A stretch of 64,000 bases of DNA from Falsiroseomonas frigidaquae. GTDB taxonomy: Bacteria > Pseudomonadota > Alphaproteobacteria > Acetobacterales > Acetobacteraceae. Below the pieces are notes generated by a model. The model ran no database searches. It was not told where the DNA came from and saw nothing but the letters and a program-made list of their open reading frames with translations. The stretch covers positions 1 to 64,000 of the forward strand of contig NZ_JAAVTX010000006.1 in the NCBI RefSeq assembly GCF_012163145.1, read 5' to 3'. The translations under genes and the position numbers were made by a program. This document shows positions 8,566 to 18,465 of the stretch, one piece after another. Position 1 is the stretch's first letter, and the number at the start of each line of letters is the position of its first letter.

Positions 8566-11500
8566 ATGGTGCTCTCGGACATCTCGATCAAGCGACCGGT
8601 CTTCGCGACCGTGATCAGCCTGATGCTCATCGTGCTGGGCATCGCGTCCCTGATGAAGCTGCCGATCCGCGAATATCCGGCGATCGACCCCCCGGTGGTG
8701 TCCATCACCACCACCTATCTCGGCGCCTCCGCCGGCGTGGTGGACACCCAGATCACCGAGATCATCGAGGCCGCGGTGGCCGGGATCGAGGGCATCAAGG
8801 TGATGACCTCCCTGTCGCGCGACGAGCGCAGCGCGGTGACCATCGAGTTCCAGCTTTCCCGCAACGTGGATGCCGCCTCCAACGATGTGCGCGACCGCGT
8901 GGCACGCGCGCTGGCCCGGCTGCCGGACCAGGCGGATACGCCGGTGGTGCAGAAGGTGGATGGTGATGCGCGGCCGATCCTGTGGGTGGCGCTGGTGTCT
9001 GACCAGCTCTCCGGCATGGAACTGACCGAGATCGCCCGTCGCCGCTTCGCCGACCAGCTTGCGATCGTCGAAGGCGTGGCGCAGGTGCTGGTGCTGGGGG
9101 AGCGCAAGCCCTCCATGCGGATCTGGCTCGACCGCCAGGCGCTGGCTGCCCGCGGCCTGACGGTGCAGGACGTGGAGGACGCGATCCGCCGCGAGAACAT
9201 CGAGCTGCCGGGCGGCCGTATCGAGGGCACGGCGCGCGAGCTGACCGTCCGCACCGACACCCGCATCAGCGAGCCGGCGCAGTTCCGTCAGGTGGTGCTG
9301 GCGCGGTCCGCCGGCGGGCAGGTGCTGCTCGGCGACGTGGCGCGGATCGAGGTGGCGCCGGAGGATACGCGCGGCGGCTACCGCATCAACGGCAAGCCCG
9401 GCGTCGGCCTCGGCATCCTGCGCCAATCCACGGCCAATACGTTGTCGGTCGCTGAAGGCGTGAAGGCGGAGGTCGAGCGCATCCGCGCGACGGTGCCGGA
9501 TGGGGTGGAAGTCGTCATCGGCTATGACGAGAGCACCTTCATCGCCCAGTCGATCTACGAGGTGGAGCACGCGCTGATGATCGCGCTGATCCTCGTGGTG
9601 GTCGTGATCTTCTTCTTCCTGCGGTCCTGGCGCGCCACCATCATCCCGGCGGTGGCGATCCCGGTCTCGATCATCGCGTCCTTCATCGCGCTGTCGGCGC
9701 TGGGCTTCTCGCTCAATGTGCTGACGCTGCTCGGGCTGGTGCTGGCGATCGGCCTGGTGGTGGATGACGCCATCGTGGTGCTGGAGAACATCCACCGCCG
9801 GATCGAGGAAGGCGAGGCGCCGCTGCTCGCCTCCATGCGCGGCGCGCGGGAGATTGCCTTCGCGGTGATCGCGACGACGCTGGTGCTGATCGCGGTCTTC
9901 GTGCCGCTGTCCTTCATGGGTGGCAATACCGGGCGGCTGTTCACCGAATTCGGCTTCGCCCTGGCGGCCTCCGTGCTGTTCTCGGGCCTCATCGCGCTGA
10001 CGCTGACGCCGATGATGTGCTCCAAGCTGCTCAAGGCGCATGAGGGCGAGAGCAGGCTGGTGCGCTGGACCGAGCCCTTCTTCCTCGGCATGAACTGGCT
10101 GCTGCGGACCACGCTGCGCCGCGCGCTGGCGGCGCCGGTGCTGACCATGGGCGCGGTTGCCGCGCTGACCGGGCTGGCGGTGCTGCTATTCGCCATTCTG
10201 CCCAAGGAATTCGCGCCGACCGAGGATCGCGGCGTCATCATTATCCCGACCACCGGGCCCGAAGGCGCGTCCTTCACCTATACGAATGAGCATGTGGAGC
10301 GGGTGGAGCGGGTGCTGCGGCCCTATGTGGAAAGCGGCGAGATCGCCTCGCTCTTCGCCACCGTCGGCGGCTTCCAGCGGCCGGCGCAGGCCAATGTGGC
10401 GAACATCTTCATGCGCCTGGCCCCCTGGGACCAGCGCGACCGCAAGCAGCAGGTGCTGGCGGCGGAGATGATGCCGGGGCTGCTGGCGATCCCCGGCGTG
10501 CGCGCCTTCGCGCTGAACCCGCCATCCCTCGGCCAGCGCGGCTTTCAGCCGCCGGTGCAGTTCGTCATCGGTGGCACCAGCTACGACACGCTGGTGCAGT
10601 GGCGCGATGCCTTCCTGGCGCGGGCGCGGGAGAATCCCCGGCTGCTGAACCTGGACAGCAACTACCGCGAGACCAAGCCCGAGATCCGCGTCGAGATCGA
10701 CCGCCGCAAGGCCGCCGAGCTCGGCGTCTCCATCCAGTCCATGGGCCGCACCATCGAGACGATGCTGGGCTCGCGGGAGGTCGGCACCTATGTCCAGGGC
10801 GGGCAGGAGTACAAGATCCTGCTGCAGGCGCGGGAGGAAGACCGCGCCAGCCCCTATGACCTGCAGAACATCTTCGTCCGCACCAGTAATGGCGGGCAGC
10901 TCGGCCTGATCGCCGGCTCCGGCTCCTCCCAGGGCGGGCTGGTGCCGCTGTCCAATGTGGTGACGCTGAGCGAGCGTGCCCGGCCACAATCCCTGGCGCG
11001 GGAAGACCGGGTGCGCGCTATTACCATCAGCGCCTCGCTGGCCCCCGGCTACACGCTGGGCGAGGCGCTGGCCTTCATGGAAGGCGTGGCGCGGGAAGTG
11101 CTGCCGCCCGAGGCGCGGATCAGCTATCGCGGGCAGAGCCTGGAGTTCAAGGAAAGCTCCAGCGCGCTGTACGTGACCTTCGCCATGGCGCTTCTGGTGG
11201 TGTTCCTGGTGCTGGCGGCGCAGTTCGAGAGCTTCATCCACCCCTTCATCATCCTGATGTCGACGCCCCTGGCGGTCACGGGCGGCCTTCTGGCGCTGCA
11301 ATTCACCGGGCTTTCGCTGAACATCTTCAGCCAGATCGGGCTGGTGCTGCTGATCGGGCTGATGGCGAAGAACGGCATCCTGGTGGTGGAATTCGCCAAC
11401 CAGCTGCGCGACCGCGGGCTTTCCATCCATGATGCGGTGCTGGAGGCCTCGGTCACCCGGCTGCGCCCCATCCTGATGACCTCCATCGCGACGGCCTTCG

Positions 11501-11727
11501 GCGCGCTGCCGCTGGCGCTGGCGACCGGGGCAGGGGCGGAAAGCCGGCAGGCGCTGGGCGTGGTGATCGTCGGCGGCGTCACCTTCTCCACCTTCCTGAC
11601 GCTGTATGCGGTGCCCGCGCTGTACCTGCTGCTGGCGCCCTTCACCCGGCCGATCGGCGCCATCGCGCAGAAGCTGTCGGAGCTGGAGCGGCAGCAGCCG
11701 GTGCATCACCCGGCGCCGGCGGAGTAG
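8566..11727 (+). CDS. RND-family efflux pump, inner-membrane transporter
   Basis: The product is 1053 residues, the usual length for AcrB/MexF-type HAE1 pumps. The opening L-S-D-I-S-I-K-R-P-V-F-A is the standard cytoplasmic N-terminal helix. Proton-relay aspartates are seen in the TM4 segment G-L-V-V-D-D-A-I-V-V, and the second half repeats the transmembrane set (Q-I-G-L-V-L-L-I-G-L-M-A-K-N). It forms a trimer that exports drugs or lipophilic compounds using the proton gradient. The ATG at 8566 fits family alignments better than the in-frame start at 8512. Confidence 0.93.
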   Translation: MVLSDISIKRPVFATVISLMLIVLGIASLMKLPIREYPAIDPPVVSITTTYLGASAGVVDTQITEIIEAAVAGIEGIKVMTSLSRDERSAVTIEFQLSRNVDAASNDVRDRVARALARLPDQADTPVVQKVDGDARPILWVALVSDQLSGMELTEIARRRFADQLAIVEGVAQVLVLGERKPSMRIWLDRQALAARGLTVQDVEDAIRRENIELPGGRIEGTARELTVRTDTRISEPAQFRQVVLARSAGGQVLLGDVARIEVAPEDTRGGYRINGKPGVGLGILRQSTANTLSVAEGVKAEVERIRATVPDGVEVVIGYDESTFIAQSIYEVEHALMIALILVVVVIFFFLRSWRATIIPAVAIPVSIIASFIALSALGFSLNVLTLLGLVLAIGLVVDDAIVVLENIHRRIEEGEAPLLASMRGAREIAFAVIATTLVLIAVFVPLSFMGGNTGRLFTEFGFALAASVLFSGLIALTLTPMMCSKLLKAHEGESRLVRWTEPFFLGMNWLLRTTLRRALAAPVLTMGAVAALTGLAVLLFAILPKEFAPTEDRGVIIIPTTGPEGASFTYTNEHVERVERVLRPYVESGEIASLFATVGGFQRPAQANVANIFMRLAPWDQRDRKQQVLAAEMMPGLLAIPGVRAFALNPPSLGQRGFQPPVQFVIGGTSYDTLVQWRDAFLARARENPRLLNLDSNYRETKPEIRVEIDRRKAAELGVSIQSMGRTIETMLGSREVGTYVQGGQEYKILLQAREEDRASPYDLQNIFVRTSNGGQLGLIAGSGSSQGGLVPLSNVVTLSERARPQSLAREDRVRAITISASLAPGYTLGEALAFMEGVAREVLPPEARISYRGQSLEFKESSSALYVTFAMALLVVFLVLAAQFESFIHPFIILMSTPLAVTGGLLALQFTGLSLNIFSQIGLVLLIGLMAKNGILVVEFANQLRDRGLSIHDAVLEASVTRLRPILMTSIATAFGALPLALATGAGAESRQALGVVIVGGVTFSTFLTLYAVPALYLLLAPFTRPIGAIAQKLSELERQQPVHHPAPAE

Positions 11728-11805
11728 CCCGCGCCCGCCTGGCGGAGTAGGCGCGGCCGCCGTGCCGCGCTAAATCCTCCCTTAGCAAAATCGGGAGAGT
11801 CCGGC

Positions 11806-13503
11806 GTGGCGCATGCGGCAGCACAGAGTTCCAACGGCATCGAGGCCCGCACGGGTGGCCAGCTTCTGGCCGATGCGCTGGTCGCCAATGGCGCGACCCA
11901 TGTCTTCGCCGTGCCGGGGGAAAGCTACCTCGACCTGCTGGATGGCCTCTACAACCAGCGCAACCGGATCGAGCTGGTGACCTGCCGCTTCGAGGCGGGC
12001 GCCGTCCACATGGCCGAGGCGCACGGCAAGCTGACCGGCAAGGCGGGCGTGGCCATCGTCACCCGCGGACCCGGCGCCTGCCATGCCGCGATCGGCGTGC
12101 ATGTGGCGTTCCAGGACAGCACCCCGCTGGTGCTGCTGGTCGGCCAGATCCCGATGAACGAGACGGATCGCGAAACCTTCCAGGAGGTCGATTACCGCCG
12201 CTTCTTCGGCCCCATCGCGAAGTGGGTGACGCAGATCGATGAGGCGGCGCGCATTCCCGAACTCATGGCCCATGCCTTCGATGTCGCGACTAGCGGCCGC
12301 CCCGGGCCCGTGGTGGTAGCGCTGAGCGAGGAGATGCAGAAGGACCTGGCCAGCGTGCCGGATATCGGCCCGGGCGCCGTGATGCCCGCCTATCCGGCAC
12401 CGGCCGCGCTGGACCGGATGATGGAGATGCTGGGCAAGGCGGAGCGCCCGCTGGCGATCCTCGGCGGCAGCGGCTGGACGCCGGAAGGCAAGGCGGCGAT
12501 CCGCGACTTCCTGGTCGGCAACGACATCCCCGTCGCCGTGTCCTTCCGTCGCATGGGCCTGTTCGACGGAACTTCCGCCCATTATGCGGGCGACCTGGGC
12601 GTCGGTGCCGATGCCGGGCTGGTGGCGAAGGCGCGCGAATCCGACCTGATCCTGGCCTTCGGCACCCGGCTCGGTGAGCCGGTGAGCCAGGGCTACACGC
12701 TGTTCGATTTCGCGGGGAAGCAGCCCATCATCCAGGTCCACCAGGACCAGGCGGAGATCGGCCGGGTGCACCGCGTGGCGCTCGGCATCACCGCCGACGT
12801 CAACGCCTTCGCGAAGGCCGCCGCGGCACTGCCGCGCATCGACGCGCCGCGCTGGGGCGAGTGGCGCAAGGCCGTGCGTGCGGCGCGGGAGGCTCAGGCC
12901 AAGGCGCCGAGCTACGAGGGCCCGCTGAACCTGGCCGTGGCGCTGCAGGAACTGGAAAAGGTGCTGCCGGCGGATACCATCTACACCTCCGACGCCGGCA
13001 ATTTCGCCACCTGGCCGAACCGCTTCATGCATGTGCGCGAGGGCCAGGATTTCCTGGGGCCGACCAATGGCGCGATGGGCTATGGCATCCCGGCCGCCAT
13101 CGGCGCGGCCATCACCCACCCGGACCGCACCGTGGTCTGCTTCGTCGGCGATGGCGGCGCGCTGATGACGGGGCAGGAGATGGCGACCTGCTTCCACCAG
13201 GGCGCGGCACCGATCATCCTGGTGTTCAACAACGGCATGTACGGCACCATCCGCATGTATCAGGAGCGCACCTATCCCGGCCGCGTCTCCGGCACCAAGC
13301 TGACCAACCCGGACTTCGCCCGCTTCATCGAGGCCTTCGGCGGCCATGGCGAGGTGGTGGAGGCGACCGATGAACTCGTGCCCGCCTTCCAGCGCGCCAA
13401 GGCGAGCGGCAAGGCGGCGATCATCGAGATCCGCATGAACCCGGAACAGGTGACAAACCGCGCCACCATCGAGCAGCTTCGGGCGCAGGCCAAGAAGGCC
13501 TGA
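11806..13503 (+). CDS. Thiamine-diphosphate-dependent enzyme, acetolactate synthase-like
   Basis: The product is 565 residues with the three-domain layout of ThDP decarboxylases and synthases: an N-terminal PYR domain with the activating Glu63 in R-F-E-A-G-A, a central TPP_enzyme_M domain and a C-terminal PP domain with the metal-ThDP motif G-D-G-G to N-N (V-G-D-G-G-A...V-F-N-N). The start is GTG at 11806 with GGGAGAG upstream. There is no ilvN regulatory subunit gene beside it, so it is likely a catabolic relative (benzoylformate, oxalyl-CoA or similar). The substrate is unknown. Confidence 0.85.
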   Translation: MAHAAAQSSNGIEARTGGQLLADALVANGATHVFAVPGESYLDLLDGLYNQRNRIELVTCRFEAGAVHMAEAHGKLTGKAGVAIVTRGPGACHAAIGVHVAFQDSTPLVLLVGQIPMNETDRETFQEVDYRRFFGPIAKWVTQIDEAARIPELMAHAFDVATSGRPGPVVVALSEEMQKDLASVPDIGPGAVMPAYPAPAALDRMMEMLGKAERPLAILGGSGWTPEGKAAIRDFLVGNDIPVAVSFRRMGLFDGTSAHYAGDLGVGADAGLVAKARESDLILAFGTRLGEPVSQGYTLFDFAGKQPIIQVHQDQAEIGRVHRVALGITADVNAFAKAAAALPRIDAPRWGEWRKAVRAAREAQAKAPSYEGPLNLAVALQELEKVLPADTIYTSDAGNFATWPNRFMHVREGQDFLGPTNGAMGYGIPAAIGAAITHPDRTVVCFVGDGGALMTGQEMATCFHQGAAPIILVFNNGMYGTIRMYQERTYPGRVSGTKLTNPDFARFIEAFGGHGEVVEATDELVPAFQRAKASGKAAIIEIRMNPEQVTNRATIEQLRAQAKKA

Positions 13504-13510
13504 TGGGCCG

Positions 13511-14725
13511 GTGCCGCGCATCGAGGTCCTCGACGATGCGCTGCTGATCCCCGCCTCGGGCCGCTGGCAGGAACCGCCGCTGCGGCCCGGGGCACAGGGG
13601 CGCACCGTCTATGATGGCGGGGTCTATGCCGGGAGTGGCGAGCCGCTCGACCTCGCGCGTCATGTCGGCGGCAATACCGCCAACATCCCGGCCGCCATCG
13701 CCCCGTCGGTGCAGGCGGAGTGGCTGCCGGGCACCTGGCTGTTCGGCGGCTGGCTGCGCCGGCATTTCGGACACTTCGTGAACGAATCCCTCGGCCGGCT
13801 CTGGGCCTGGCCGGGCCTCGACGAGGCGCCGCGCGGGCTCATCTTCCTGCCCTTCGACTGGCGCCTGGGCGCGAACCAGCCGGAAGTGGCGCATGGGCCG
13901 GCGGATGCGGCGTGGCTGCCGGAGATACTTGCGTTGCTCGGCATCGCGCCGCCGCCGGAGATCCACGTGGTGACCGCGCCGGTCCGGGTCGCGCGGCTGG
14001 TGGTTCCCCAGCAGCTTTCCCTGCTCGACACGCCCGGGGAACCGGAAGCGCCGCGGCTGCACCGCCGCTTCCTGCGCGGCACCGCCGCGCCCGGGGTGCC
14101 GACCGGGCGCGGCTACCTGTCCCGCAGCCGCCTGCCCTCCGACCTGCCGAGCTTCATCCTGGAGGGTGCGCTGGATGCGAATTTCGCCCGCGCCGGCTAC
14201 CGGGTGATCCATCCGGAGATGCTGTCGATCGCCCAGCAGGTGGAGGCCTATCGCGGCCTGTCCACGCTGGTCTGTGCCGAGGGCTCCGCCATTCATCTCG
14301 CGGCCATCCACCTGCCGGATGATGTGCGGCTCGGCATGCTCTGGCGGCTTGGCGTCCGGCACCCGCCGATGTTCCGGCAGCTTCGCGTGGCGGGGCTGCC
14401 GCCACCAGCGGAGTTCACGCGGATTGCTGGCGTCATCGCTTCCGCCTCGCCGGGCCAGCCCTCACCGGAGGAGAGCCTGGTCGGGGTGAACTGGCGGAAG
14501 GCGCGGGCCGTGCCGGATTTCGCGCTTCTGGGGCAGGATCTGGCAGCGGCGGGATTCCTCGATGCGCGGCACTGGCAGGTGCCGCCGGCAGAGGAGGTGG
14601 CCGCCGCCATCGCGGCGCATCTGGCGGAGCTGCGCCGGCTGGCGCCCCGGCAGCACCATGCCTGGATCCCGGCCGCCCGGATGCCCTGGCGCAGCGCCCG
14701 GGGCGATGGAGCCGGGGCGGCCTGA
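13511..14725 (+). CDS. GT61-like glycosyltransferase (DUF563)
   Basis: The product is 404 residues. The segment H-F-G-H-F-V-N-E-S-L-G-R-L-W-A (about 77-91) and the C-terminal pattern Q-V-E-A-Y-R-G-L-S-T-L-V-C-A-E-G-S-A-I-H-L resemble the glycosyltransferase 61 family, where an x-G-x-G/S-x-x-x-x-N/H region follows a position of the E-Q-I type. These enzymes usually add sugars to capsule or surface glycans. The start is GTG at 13511, seven bases after the previous stop, so the gene may be translationally linked to the ThDP enzyme. The family call is moderate and the acceptor is unknown. Confidence 0.6.
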   Translation: MPRIEVLDDALLIPASGRWQEPPLRPGAQGRTVYDGGVYAGSGEPLDLARHVGGNTANIPAAIAPSVQAEWLPGTWLFGGWLRRHFGHFVNESLGRLWAWPGLDEAPRGLIFLPFDWRLGANQPEVAHGPADAAWLPEILALLGIAPPPEIHVVTAPVRVARLVVPQQLSLLDTPGEPEAPRLHRRFLRGTAAPGVPTGRGYLSRSRLPSDLPSFILEGALDANFARAGYRVIHPEMLSIAQQVEAYRGLSTLVCAEGSAIHLAAIHLPDDVRLGMLWRLGVRHPPMFRQLRVAGLPPPAEFTRIAGVIASASPGQPSPEESLVGVNWRKARAVPDFALLGQDLAAAGFLDARHWQVPPAEEVAAAIAAHLAELRRLAPRQHHAWIPAARMPWRSARGDGAGAA

Positions 14726-14746
14726 TCCGTGGGTCCGGATCGCGCG

Positions 14747-15442
14747 CTAACCCAGCCTGATCTGCTCCAACCCGGCGAAGCTCATCGTCTCGCCCTTGAC
14801 GGTGACCTGGCCGCTGGCGGTCGCCGGGTTGCCGGCGGCGTCGAAGAAGCCGAACAGGCCGTTGCCCAGGCTGCGGAGTTCCAGCCCGCCATCGACCGTC
14901 AGGCCCATCCGCAGGATGTCCTCGGGCAGGTTGGGCAGGTGCAGCGTGTCGAGGCCGCTGCCGCCGTCGAAGCGGTCGCTGCCATCGCCGGGGCGCCAGA
15001 CATAGCTGTCGTCGCCGGCGCCGCCGAAGGCCCGGTCCGCGGCGCCGTCGCCGGTGCCGCCGCTGATCACGTCATCGCCGCCGATGGCCGGGTTGCCGGC
15101 GCTGTCGCCGTAGATGGTGTCCTGGCCGGCGCCGCCATCGAGCGTGTCGTTGCCGGAGAAGACCAGCTCGACCGGGTCGCCATTCACGAGGCTCGCGGCC
15201 ATGAAGTTGTCGCCATGGATGACATCGTTGCCGGCGCTGCCGGCCGCGCTGTCGTCGCCCTGGCCCATGCGGATGGTGTCCTGGCCGGCCCCGCCGGTGA
15301 AGCTGGCATCGGCGTCGCCATGGTCGATGAAGGACATGCCCGCCTCCGGCTCCACCGGGGCTGGCTGCCCCTTGCCGCCCGTGACCCGTGCCAGCTCCGC
15401 CTCGCTCAGCGGCTGTCTTCCGCGGAAATGCTGTGCCGGCAT
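14747..15442 (-). CDS. Short RTX-type calcium-binding protein with a double-glycine leader
   Basis: The product is 231 residues. From about residue 50 it carries RTX-like nonapeptide repeats (GGAGQDTI, GGAGDDSY, GGSGLDTL and others) that bind calcium in beta-rolls after export. The N-terminus, MPAQHFRGRQ then PLSEAELARVTGG, fits the LSxxELxxVxGG leader cut by C39-peptidase ABC exporters; cleavage would fall after residue 23. No type I exporter gene is adjacent. The ATG at 15442 is chosen because it puts the leader at the N-terminus. Confidence 0.7.
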   Translation of the reverse strand: MPAQHFRGRQPLSEAELARVTGGKGQPAPVEPEAGMSFIDHGDADASFTGGAGQDTIRMGQGDDSAAGSAGNDVIHGDNFMAASLVNGDPVELVFSGNDTLDGGAGQDTIYGDSAGNPAIGGDDVISGGTGDGAADRAFGGAGDDSYVWRPGDGSDRFDGGSGLDTLHLPNLPEDILRMGLTVDGGLELRSLGNGLFGFFDAAGNPATASGQVTVKGETMSFAGLEQIRLG

Positions 15443-15546
15443 GGGGGCTGATCCTGCTGCTTTCCCTGTGGTGGTACAGGATGGCGCCGCCCCCGCGCCA
15501 CGCCCGCAACGCCTTTCGCGGCGAAAGGCGTTGCCTGTGGCGGCGG

Positions 15547-16515
15547 CTACTCCGGCTGCAGCCCGGTGGAGCGCACCAGTTCCTGCCACAGGCCGCGCTG
15601 GGTCCGCATCAGCGTCGCGAAGGCTTCCGGCGTGCTGGGGTAGGGGGCGTTGCCGTTGGCGGCCAGGCGCTCGATCATCTGCGGCTTCTTCAGCCCGTCA
15701 TTGATCGCGGCATTCATGCGCGCCACGATCGGCGCCGGGATGCCCTTCGGCCCCATCACGGCCGAGAAGCTCGGCAGGTCGTAATTCGGCACGCCCTGTT
15801 CCTGCACGGTCGGGTATTCCGGCGCCAGCGGCCAGCGCGTCGGGTTGGTCACCGCCAGCGCCCTCACCTGGCCGGCGCGGACCGTGCCGATGATGCCGGA
15901 GTAGCTGTCGAACACCACCTGGATGTTGCCGGCGATGAGGTCCGCCAGCGCCGGCGCCGCGCCGCGATACGGCACATGCGTCAGTTCCGTGCCGGTGCGC
16001 TGCATGAACAGCACGCCGAGCATGTGGTTGGCGCCACCGGCACCGGCCGAGCCATAGTTCAGCTTGCTTGGATTGGCCTTCGCATACGCGACCAGTTCCT
16101 GGATGTTGTTGATGGGCAGGCCTGGATGCACGCAGACCATGGCGGTGCCGGTCGCGAAGGTGGCAATTGCGGAAAAGTCGTCCACCCCCTCATAGCCCGG
16201 TGTCTTGAACAGCAGCGGCGCGCCGAGGTGGGAAGAAGGGCTCGCCATCATCACCGTGTAGCCATCGGGCGCGGACTGCGCGACATGCGCTGTGCCGATG
16301 GTGCCGCCCGCGCCGGCGCGGTTGTCCACCACCACCGGAACGCCCAGGCCATCCGACAGCGCCTGCGCCTGCAGGCGCCCGGCGATGTCGCTGGCGCCGC
16401 CGGGCGGGTAGGGGACTACCAGGCGGATCTGGCGCGCCGGCCAGGCAGGCTGGGCGAGTGCGGGCGTTGCAAGCAGACCTGCCGCGATGACGGGCAGGTG
16501 GCGACGGCTGATCAT
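15547..16515 (-). CDS. Bug/TctC-family periplasmic solute-binding protein
   Basis: The product is 322 residues: signal peptide M-I-S-R-R-H-L-P-V-I-A-A-G-L-L-A then A-L-A-Q, followed by the family opening R-L-V-V-P-Y-P-P-G-G-A-S-D-I-A-G-R and V-V-V-D-N-R-A-G-A-G-G. The ATG at 16515 starts the signal peptide directly; an in-frame ATG 33 bp upstream would add a non-signal extension. It lies on the same strand just downstream of a gamma-glutamyltransferase-like gene. No tctAB partner is nearby. Confidence 0.87.
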   Translation of the reverse strand: MISRRHLPVIAAGLLATPALAQPAWPARQIRLVVPYPPGGASDIAGRLQAQALSDGLGVPVVVDNRAGAGGTIGTAHVAQSAPDGYTVMMASPSSHLGAPLLFKTPGYEGVDDFSAIATFATGTAMVCVHPGLPINNIQELVAYAKANPSKLNYGSAGAGGANHMLGVLFMQRTGTELTHVPYRGAAPALADLIAGNIQVVFDSYSGIIGTVRAGQVRALAVTNPTRWPLAPEYPTVQEQGVPNYDLPSFSAVMGPKGIPAPIVARMNAAINDGLKKPQMIERLAANGNAPYPSTPEAFATLMRTQRGLWQELVRSTGLQPE

Positions 16516-16592
16516 GGGCGGACTCCGGACCGGCATTGAATCGATCAATTCAATGCAAGATCAGGGCCGCCTACAAGTGCTAACGGCCGCCG

Positions 16593-18380
16593 TCAGCGAC
16601 CGACAGCGTAGCCCTGCATGCCGCGCGGATTGGCACCCGCGAACAACTGGCCATCGGCTTCCTGCCGCGCGCCGGTCAGCCGGCCCTCGGACCAGTCGCC
16701 GCCGACATCCACCAGATGCCCGCGCGCGGTCAGCAGCCGGGCGACTTCCGGCGCGTAGCGGCCTTCCAGCACCACCTTGCCGGGGCGGGCGACGCGCGGC
16801 CAGAAGCTGCTCGGCCAGTGTTCCGTGTGGAAGGCGGGCGCGTCGATCGCCTGCTGGATGCCCATGGCGTGGTCCACCATGCGGGTGAACATGATGGGCT
16901 GCCACTGGTCCTGCTGTTCCCCGCCCGGCGTGCCGAAGCTCATCCAGGGGCGGCCATCCTTCAGCGCCATGGCCGGGGACAGCGTGGTGCGCGGCCGCTT
17001 GCCCGGCTTGAGCCCGTTCGGCAGGTTCTCGTCCAACCAGAACATCTGCCCGCGCGTGCCGAGGCAGAAGCCCAGGCCCGGGATCGCCGGCGAGGATTGG
17101 AACCAGCCGCCGGAGGGCGTGGCGGAGACCATGTTGCCCTGCGCGTCGATGACGTCGATGTGGCAGGTATCAGCCCCCGAGACGCCGAGGCGCGCCACCG
17201 TGGGCTCGCCGGCACCCGGCGCGCGGGTCAGCAATTCCATCCGGCTGACCGCGTCATGGTCCACCCAGGGGGTCGCCATGCCGGGCAGGCTGCCGGGGCG
17301 GAGATCCAGGCTCGCGGCCTCGCCCACCAGCTTGCGGCGTTCGGCGGCATATTCGTCGGACAGCAGATGGTGGATCGGCACATCGACGAAATCGGGGTCG
17401 CCGTAGAAGGCTTCCCGGTCCGCGAAGGCCAGCTTCATGCATTCGATCACGGTGTGGGCATATTGCTCGCCCATCGGGTCCATCCCCGCCAGGTCGAAGC
17501 CCTCCAGCAGCGCGAGGGTCTGCAGCATCGCCGGCCCCTGGCTCCAGACGCCGCATTTCAGCACCGTGTGGCCACGATACTCGCGCCGCAGCGGGGCTTC
17601 CTGGCTGGCGCGCCAATGGGACATGTCATGCGCCGTCAGCACGCCCTTGTGGCGCTGGCCGGAGGCATCGAGCAGCGCCTCCTTCGCGAAGAACTCGCCG
17701 ATTGCCTCGGCGACGAAGCCGCCATACCAGGCGTTGCGCGCCGCATCGATCTGCGCCACCCGGTCATGGCCCGCCGCCTCCGCCTCCCGCAGCACCCGCT
17801 CCCACGTCCGGCCGAGGGTGGGGTTGGCGTAGAGGCCGCCGGCGACGGGGCCGCCGTTCCGCAGCCAGATCTCGGCGCTGGTCGGCCATTCCGTCTCGAA
17901 CAGCGGCTTCACCGTGTTCAGGGTGGCGACCACGCGCGGTACGTAGTGGATGCCGCGATGGGCGTAGCCGATGGCGTAGGACAGCACGTCGCGCAGCGAC
18001 CAGGTGCCGTAGTCACGCAGCATCAGCGCCCAGGCGTCGAAGGCGCCAGGCACCATGGCGGGCAGGAAGCCGGTGCCGGGGATCAGGTCCAGCCCCAGCT
18101 CGTTCTTCACATGTGCGACGGTCAGCCCGGCCGGCGCCACGCCCTGGCCGCAGATCACGCGCTGCGCGCCAGCCTTGGCGTCGTGGATGATGATCGGGCA
18201 GTCGCCGCCCGGGCCGTTCAAATGCGGCTCCGCCACCTGCAGCGTGAAGCCCGCGGCGACGGCCGCGTCGAAGGCGTTGCCGCCACGTTCCAGCACCGCC
18301 ATGCCAACCTGCGAGGCGATCCAGTGGGTGGAGGCGACGACACCGAAAGTGCCGGCGATTTCGGGGCGCGTCGTGAACAT
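16593..18380 (-). CDS. Gamma-glutamyltransferase family hydrolase (second copy)
   Basis: The product is 595 residues. It shares the N-G-P-G-G-D and G-G-N-A-F-D-A-A-V-A signatures of the family; the predicted self-processing nucleophile is Thr405 in G-A-D-T-C-H-I-D-V-I-D. It is only distantly similar to the copy at 2140 and lacks an obvious signal peptide. The ATG at 18380 gives the family start (T-R-P-E-I-A-G-T-F-G-V-V-A-S-T). Its downstream neighbour on the same strand is a Bug protein, so a peptide or amide uptake-and-cleavage unit is possible. Confidence 0.85.
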   Translation of the reverse strand: MFTTRPEIAGTFGVVASTHWIASQVGMAVLERGGNAFDAAVAAGFTLQVAEPHLNGPGGDCPIIIHDAKAGAQRVICGQGVAPAGLTVAHVKNELGLDLIPGTGFLPAMVPGAFDAWALMLRDYGTWSLRDVLSYAIGYAHRGIHYVPRVVATLNTVKPLFETEWPTSAEIWLRNGGPVAGGLYANPTLGRTWERVLREAEAAGHDRVAQIDAARNAWYGGFVAEAIGEFFAKEALLDASGQRHKGVLTAHDMSHWRASQEAPLRREYRGHTVLKCGVWSQGPAMLQTLALLEGFDLAGMDPMGEQYAHTVIECMKLAFADREAFYGDPDFVDVPIHHLLSDEYAAERRKLVGEAASLDLRPGSLPGMATPWVDHDAVSRMELLTRAPGAGEPTVARLGVSGADTCHIDVIDAQGNMVSATPSGGWFQSSPAIPGLGFCLGTRGQMFWLDENLPNGLKPGKRPRTTLSPAMALKDGRPWMSFGTPGGEQQDQWQPIMFTRMVDHAMGIQQAIDAPAFHTEHWPSSFWPRVARPGKVVLEGRYAPEVARLLTARGHLVDVGGDWSEGRLTGARQEADGQLFAGANPRGMQGYAVGR

Positions 18381-18465
18381 TTGCGGGTATTTCCGTCTTG
18401 CGGCTTGAGACTGCCGATAGGCGCAGGCAGAAGCGTCATGGTCAATATTGCGGTGCAGAACAACG

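Noticed and set aside
11782-13605. Long open minus-strand frame of about 607 codons
   Set aside because: It is the antisense of the ThDP enzyme gene, which has full cofactor motifs.
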